Origin: Parvibaculum sp963696585
GTDB taxonomy: Bacteria > Pseudomonadota > Alphaproteobacteria > Parvibaculales > Parvibaculaceae
Direction: 5' to 3'
DNA length: 64,000 nucleotides
Assembly (NCBI GenBank): GCA_963696585.1
Contig: CAVOKW010000025.1
Location: 38,962-102,961 of the forward strand
Shown here: positions 60,301 through 64,000 of the stretch, one piece after another
Layout of the letters: every line of letters begins with the position of its first letter
Numbering within the stretch: the stretch's first letter is position 1
Translations under genes and position numbers: made by a program
The notes under the pieces: generated by a model
What the model saw: the letters and a program-made list of their open reading frames with translations, nothing else
Databases searched by the model: none
Told to the model about the DNA's origin: nothing

Positions 60301-61176
60301 TCAGCGTGTCGGGAAGGGTTTGTCGCCCCGATAATCGTAGAAGCCGCGCTGGGTCTTGCGACCAAGCCACCCTGCTTCAACGTATTTTACCAGGAGCGGG
60401 CAAGGGCGATATTTCGAGTCCGACAAGCCCTCATGCAGCACCTGCATGATCGAAAGGCAGGTATCGAGGCCGATGAAATCGGCAAGCTGCAACGGACCCA
60501 TGGGATGATTGGCGCCCAGGCGCATGGCCTTGTCGATGCTTTCCACCGAGCCGACGCCTTCATAAAGCACATAGACGGCTTCATTGATCATGGGCAGCAA
60601 AATGCGATTGACGATGAAGGCCGGGAAGTCCTCGGCATTGGCAATGTTTTTGCCGAGGGTTTTGACGAATTCATTGACGGTATCGAATGTCTGGTCGTCC
60701 GTCGCGATGCCGCGCACCAGCTCGACAAGTTCCATCACCGGCACGGGGTTCATGAAATGAACGCCGATGAAATGCTCCGGCCTGTCGGTCGAGGCGGCCA
60801 GGCGTGTGATGGAAATGGAGGAGGTGTTTGTTGCGATCAGGGCATCGGCGCGCAGATGTGGGCAGAGGTCCGTGAAAATCTTGCGTTTGACGGTTTCGTT
60901 TTCCGTGGCCGATTCAATGACGAGATCGGCGCTCTCAAAGGCCGAGAGTTCATGGGCAGGGTTGATCCGGTCGAGGGCGGCCTCGCGATCTTCACGGGTG
61001 ATTTTCTTGCCAGCCACCTGACGGCTCATATTGCCATTGATGGTGGCGAGGCCCGCCTCAATGCGTTCGCGCGAGGTGTCGTGCAGCAGGACGTCATAGC
61101 CAGCCAGCGCACAGACATGGGCAATGCCGCTGCCCATCTGACCGGCACCAATGACGCCGACCTTCCGAATATTCAT
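60301..61176 (-). CDS. hbd: 3-hydroxybutyryl-CoA dehydrogenase
   Basis: A 291-residue dehydrogenase of the 3-hydroxyacyl-CoA family. The NAD motif is VGVIGAGQMGSGIAHVCALA and the catalytic histidine and asparagine lie in GVHFMNPVPVMELVELV. The C-terminal dimer domain has NRILLPMINEAVYVLYEGVG and PMGPLQLADFIGLDTCL. The ATG at 61176 follows GAAGGTG. It interconverts acetoacetyl-CoA and (S)-3-hydroxybutyryl-CoA. It lies downstream of etfA beyond a strong hairpin and so has its own promoter. Confidence 0.95.
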   Translation of the reverse strand: MNIRKVGVIGAGQMGSGIAHVCALAGYDVLLHDTSRERIEAGLATINGNMSRQVAGKKITREDREAALDRINPAHELSAFESADLVIESATENETVKRKIFTDLCPHLRADALIATNTSSISITRLAASTDRPEHFIGVHFMNPVPVMELVELVRGIATDDQTFDTVNEFVKTLGKNIANAEDFPAFIVNRILLPMINEAVYVLYEGVGSVESIDKAMRLGANHPMGPLQLADFIGLDTCLSIMQVLHEGLSDSKYRPCPLLVKYVEAGWLGRKTQRGFYDYRGDKPFPTR

Positions 61177-61315
61177 GAGACAACACACCTTCGTTGCAGG
61201 CCCGGACAGGGGCGGAATGCCGTTCCATGCCGTGCCCAAACATTAATCCCGAATGCTTGCGCCGAACATTAGCAAAGAAACCGGGTAAAAGCGGGGGGAA
61301 ATGCGGCCGGGCATG

Positions 61316-61349
61316 AAAATGGCGCCAACCGTTGCCGGTTGGCGCCATT
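61316..61349 (-). terminator. Strong terminator after etfBA
   Basis: AATGGCGCCAACCG (61318-61331) and CGGTTGGCGCCATT (61336-61349) form a perfect 14-bp stem with a 4-base loop. On the minus strand it is followed by a TTTT-type run. It lies 21 bases after the etfA stop. Confidence 0.9.
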
Positions 61350-61369
61350 CCGATGCGCAGGGCGAAGGC

Positions 61370-62311
61370 TTAGATGCCCACTTTGGTCAATTCGGCTTCG
61401 AGCGCCGGAACGGCAACGAAGAGGTCTGCCACAAGGCCGTAATCCGCGACCTGGAAGATCGGGGCTTCTTCGTCCTTGTTGATGGCAACGATGACCTTTG
61501 AGTCCTTCATGCCAGCCAGATGCTGGATGGCGCCGGAAATGCCGACAGCGATATAGAGATCGGGCGCGACGACCTTGCCGGTCTGGCCGACCTGGTAATC
61601 GTTGGGCACGAAGCCCGCATCGACGGCAGCACGCGAAGCGCCCACCGCCGCATTGAGCTTGTCGGCGATCTTTTCGAGCATGGCGAAGTTTTCGCCATTC
61701 TGCATGCCACGGCCACCCGAGATGATGATCTTGGCGGAGGTCAGCTCGGGACGATCCGATTTGGTGAGCTTTTCATCGACCCATTCCGACAGGCCCGGAT
61801 TGCCAGCGGCGGCGGCGGCTTCAACGGAAGCCGAACCGGTTGTTGCGGCGGCCGGGAAGGCCGTGGTGCGAACCGTGATGACCTTTTTCGCATCCAGCGA
61901 CTTCACGGTCTGGATCGCATTGCCGGCATAGATCGGACGCTCGAATGTGTCCGCGCTGAGAACGGCGGTGATTTCCGAGATCTGGCCGACATCGAGCAAC
62001 GCAGCGACGCGGGGCATGAAGTTTTTGCCAACCGTGCCTGCGGGCGAGAGGATGGCGTCATAGCTGCCAGCCAGGCTGACAACGAGGGCGGCCAGCGGTT
62101 CTGCAACCTGATGGGCATAAAGCGCATCGTCAGCCGCCAGCACCTTGGTGACGCCAGCGAGTTTGGCTGCGGCAGCGGCGATGTCGCCAATGCCCGAGCC
62201 TGCCACGAGAACGTGAATGTCGCCGCCAATTTTGGCTGCGGCAGAAACGGTCTTGCCCGTCGCGTCGTTGAGGGACTTATTGTTGTGTTCTGCAATAACC
62301 AGAATGGTCAT
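61370..62311 (-). CDS. etfA: Electron transfer flavoprotein, alpha subunit
   Basis: A 313-residue subunit carrying FAD; it takes electrons from acyl-CoA dehydrogenases and passes them to ETF-quinone oxidoreductase. The FAD-binding C-terminal part shows SGGRGMQNGENFAMLEKIAD, SRAAVDAGFVPNDYQVGQTG, GISGAIQHLAGMKDSKVIVA and FQVADYGLVADLFVAVPALE. It overlaps etfB by four bases. It is the distal gene, ended by a strong terminator. Confidence 0.96.
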   Translation of the reverse strand: MTILVIAEHNNKSLNDATGKTVSAAAKIGGDIHVLVAGSGIGDIAAAAAKLAGVTKVLAADDALYAHQVAEPLAALVVSLAGSYDAILSPAGTVGKNFMPRVAALLDVGQISEITAVLSADTFERPIYAGNAIQTVKSLDAKKVITVRTTAFPAAATTGSASVEAAAAAGNPGLSEWVDEKLTKSDRPELTSAKIIISGGRGMQNGENFAMLEKIADKLNAAVGASRAAVDAGFVPNDYQVGQTGKVVAPDLYIAVGISGAIQHLAGMKDSKVIVAINKDEEAPIFQVADYGLVADLFVAVPALEAELTKVGI

Positions 62312-63057
62312 CCGATCACTCCTGCTTCTTTGAGCTTCGACACGAGCTGTTCAACAGACTCGACCTTGATACCTGCCTGGCGTTGAGCCGGCTCCGTCAC
62401 CTTGACGATCTGGAGATGCGGCTTCACATCCACGCCATAGTCAGCCGTCGTCTTTTCGTCGATCGGTTTCTTCTTGGCCTTCATGATGTTGGGCAGCGAG
62501 GCGTAACGCGGCTCGTTGAGGCGAAGGTCGGTTGTGACGACCACCGGCATCTTGAGCTTCAGCGTCTGCAAGCCGCCATCGACTTCACGCGTCAGATTGA
62601 GCGTCGTGCCGTCGATTTCGAGCCTGGACGCGAAAGTGCCCTGCGCCCAGCCCAGCAGGGCTGCGAGCATCTGGCCCGTCTGGTTGCAATCGTCGTCAAT
62701 CGCCTGCTTGCCAAGGATGCAGAGGTCAGGCTTTTCCGCTTCGGCGACGGCCTTGAGGAGCTTGGCGACATTGATCGGCTCAAGCTGCTCATCGGTCTTG
62801 ATGTGGATACCACGATCAGCGCCCATGGCGAGTGCGGTACGAATGGTTTCCGTTGTCTGCGCAGCGCCAATCGACACGACGACAACTTCGGTTGCCTTGC
62901 CGGCCTCCTTCAGGCGAACCGCTTCTTCAATGGCGATTTCGTCGAAGGGATTCATCGACATTTTGACATTGGCAAGATCGACACCGGTCTGGTCCGACTT
63001 CACGCGGATCTTCACGTTGTAGTCGACCACCCGTTTGATCGGAACGAGGACTTTCAT
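62308..63057 (-). CDS. etfB: Electron transfer flavoprotein, beta subunit
   Basis: A 249-residue subunit that binds AMP structurally and docks partner dehydrogenases. Family marks are MKVLVPIKRVVDYNVKIRVK, MSMNPFDEIAIEEAVRLKE, KLLKAVAEAEKPDLCILGKQ and LNEPRYASLPNIMKAKKKP. GGGAG lies about 11 bases before the ATG at 63057. Longer frames upstream of this start lack similarity. The upstream flank changes character at about 63190-63207, so the true promoter may be cut by a junction. Confidence 0.96.
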   Translation of the reverse strand: MKVLVPIKRVVDYNVKIRVKSDQTGVDLANVKMSMNPFDEIAIEEAVRLKEAGKATEVVVVSIGAAQTTETIRTALAMGADRGIHIKTDEQLEPINVAKLLKAVAEAEKPDLCILGKQAIDDDCNQTGQMLAALLGWAQGTFASRLEIDGTTLNLTREVDGGLQTLKLKMPVVVTTDLRLNEPRYASLPNIMKAKKKPIDEKTTADYGVDVKPHLQIVKVTEPAQRQAGIKVESVEQLVSKLKEAGVIG

Positions 63058-63189
63058 AGAGGTGAACTCCCTGAGCGTAACCGGGGCATGAACCCAGGCG
63101 CTGGTCTTTGTGAGCGTCGTACACGGGGCTTGCCCGCACTTGGTTGCCCGAAACAGGCTTGATATGCATGGCCAAAAGCCCCTCTGGCG

Positions 63190-63210
63190 ACCTGCCACGC
63201 CGATCTACCC
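63190..63210. other. Probable junction between alphaproteobacterial and foreign sequence
   Basis: The DUF1573-like frame stops resembling its family after LPLTIDAGRSA, near 63200, and the next 140 bases are the etfB upstream region. No repeat, integrase or tRNA marks the boundary. Either the assembly joined two organisms here or foreign DNA inserted. Confidence 0.55.
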
Positions 63211-63430
63211 GCGTCAATCGTAAGGGGAAGCCCGGTGACCGACATGCAACTGCACTCTGACCGCGCCCGCACCAGGTGGAGCGGCTTGCCGGTCGTATTC
63301 ATCACGCCGAACGCCACTATGTGCCTGCTCCCCATCGTCACATAGCCAAGGTCCACATCCAATGGCGAACGGCCGGCGCCGTGCGGCCGCGCAGTCGGCT
63401 GTTGGGGATCGGTGTAACGTGCGCGTACCG
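63197..63430 (-). pseudogene. Truncated DUF1573 domain, out of frame with the MauE-like gene
   Basis: Reading leftwards, the frame gives DPQQPTARPHGAGRSPLDVD, then LGYVTMGSRHIVAFGVMNTT and SECSCMSVTGLPLTIDAG. This matches the first half of DUF1573 (N-terminal strand, NTTGKPL, SCxC-type step); the second half is missing at the junction. Its only start candidate is a TTG at 63362. A TGA closes the frame upstream near 63450. It probably was joined to, or overlapped, the MauE-like gene. Confidence 0.55.
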
Positions 63431-63903
63431 TATGTGACGTCGGTCTGAAGACCGATCACGGCGATACCGATGACGCCGACGGTCAGCCCCCCAATCGCGA
63501 CACCACGCCCAACCATCCCCGTTCGCGTTGTGGCGCAATGTCGTAGCGTCGCGGCCAGGCTCCCACCCACCGCCACATCCAACGCAAATGTCGCCCAAGG
63601 GTGCATCCGCATCGCACCGAAGCAGCCGCAGTCGGTTGCTCCGTGGACCGCCCGCCAGAAGGACACCCCGGCGAACACTGCAAACACGGCCGCGGCGAGC
63701 GCGCGCGATGTCCGGGGCCACAGGCCGCTGATCAGCCACACGCCCAGCATCCACTCGCCAGCCGTCTGCCCGAGTTCCCACCGGGGATTGACCACAAGCT
63801 GTGTCCCCAACTTGTAGGCCTTCAGCGCCGCCGCAGACAATAGTAGCAGTCCAACACCAATGCGAAGAGCCATCAATACACTGCGTTTGGCAGACGTATC
63901 CAT
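63214..63903 (-). CDS. MauE/DoxX-type redox-associated membrane protein (C-terminus disrupted)
   Basis: An open frame of 229 residues from the ATG at 63903, with GGAAG 8 bases upstream. Four to five helices are visible: VLMALRIGVGLLLLSAAALK, WMLGVWLISGLWP, ALAAAVFAVFAGVSFW, LDVAVGGSLAATL and GVAIGGLTVGVIGIAVIGL. The block HGATDCGCFGAMRMHPWATF carries the CGCFG motif of MauE-like proteins. After about residue 155 the translation loses family character, and the frame shift towards DUF1573 happens there. Such MauE plus DUF1573 pairs are common in Planctomycetes-type genomes, unlike the rest of the window. Confidence 0.65.
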   Translation of the reverse strand: MDTSAKRSVLMALRIGVGLLLLSAAALKAYKLGTQLVVNPRWELGQTAGEWMLGVWLISGLWPRTSRALAAAVFAVFAGVSFWRAVHGATDCGCFGAMRMHPWATFALDVAVGGSLAATLRHCATTRTGMVGRGVAIGGLTVGVIGIAVIGLQTDVTYGTRTLHRSPTADCAAARRRPFAIGCGPWLCDDGEQAHSGVRRDEYDRQAAPPGAGAVRVQLHVGHRASPYD

Positions 63904-64000
63904 TGCAGCTACTTCCACACGGTCCGCGAAGGGCGCCGCTGCAGCGACAGAGCCGCACACCGACGCAATGATGCCGTGTCGGCTGGCGAAACCAGCGACC

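Noticed and set aside
60187..61272. 361-codon plus-strand frame opposite hbd
   Set aside because: Shadow of a well conserved dehydrogenase.
1..64000. CRISPR arrays, tRNA or rRNA genes, insertion sequences, prophage, defence systems
   Set aside because: None was recognised by reading both strands; no regular spaced repeats, transposase or integrase motifs were seen.

Overview
The window reads as one chromosomal stretch of a GC-rich alphaproteobacterium, except for roughly its last 800 bases. The assignment rests on gene content: ccoNOQP-ccoG, metX-metW, a chorismate mutase-hisC-tyrC cluster, argH divergent from tlpA, ftsEX next to an MJ0042 zinc-ribbon/DUF3426 protein, a CpdR-type response regulator, a DUF4175 protein, PhaR with phaAB, and PAS_5 and DUF2125 proteins. 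I cannot place it below class level. No tRNA, rRNA, CRISPR array, transposase or integrase was seen.

Layout. 1-4383 (minus): ccoG (cut by the window edge) and ccoPQON, a cbb3 cytochrome oxidase operon. 4977-12414: an MMPL/RND exporter facing an RND pump with its lipoprotein adaptor, with two strong hairpins between them, plus a TetR regulator. 12726-18851: a thiolase, a DUF1003 membrane protein and a four-gene polyamine-type ABC importer. 19246-22497: a DUF2061 protein behind a Fur-like dyad, alanine dehydrogenase, a SPOR protein behind a CtrA-type site, ribosomal protein L32 and a small membrane protein. 22501-28013 (minus): pabC-pabA-pabB, a PQQ-type dehydrogenase fused to cytochrome c, and an alpha/beta hydrolase. 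28195-34633: a 2,4-dienoyl-CoA-reductase-like SDR, a small HTH protein, a GGDEF/EAL protein with a structured upstream region, and the PHA genes phaR, phaA and phaB. 34650-45555: an M15-type peptidase, a polysaccharide deacetylase, a cupin, gloB, a methyltransferase, metW-metX, the aromatic amino acid cluster, DUF2125, ChaC and VOC genes. 45566-49421: B12-dependent ribonucleotide reductase with dyads and a DnaA box upstream, an acyltransferase and a YdcF protein. 49543-55995: ftsX-ftsE, a CtrA-type site, the zinc-ribbon protein, hpt, cpdR and DUF4175. 55992-63057: lysA, a small lipoprotein, argH, tlpA, a PAS_5 protein, hbd and etfAB.

How genes fit together. Three themes stand out. One is microaerobic respiration and electron transfer (cbb3 oxidase, cytochrome c fusion, ETF, TlpA thioredoxin). 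One is acyl-CoA and PHA metabolism (two thiolases, PhaB, PhaR, Hbd, the dienoyl-CoA-reductase-like SDR, ETF). One is cell cycle and division (ftsEX, SPOR, CpdR, two perfect TTAA-N7-TTAA sites, and a DnaA box before nrdJ).

The last roughly 800 bases (about 63195-64000) encode a MauE/DoxX-like membrane protein and a broken-off DUF1573 domain in a different reading frame. This gene pair is typical of Planctomycetes-like bacteria and does not fit the rest. The DUF1573 domain stops abruptly just upstream of etfB, so an assembly chimera or a recent insertion should be considered. I found no clearly new multi-gene system. The best candidates for new biology are regulatory: the structured region before the GGDEF/EAL gene, the nrdJ upstream dyads, the CtrA-type sites and the Fur-like dyad before DUF2061.
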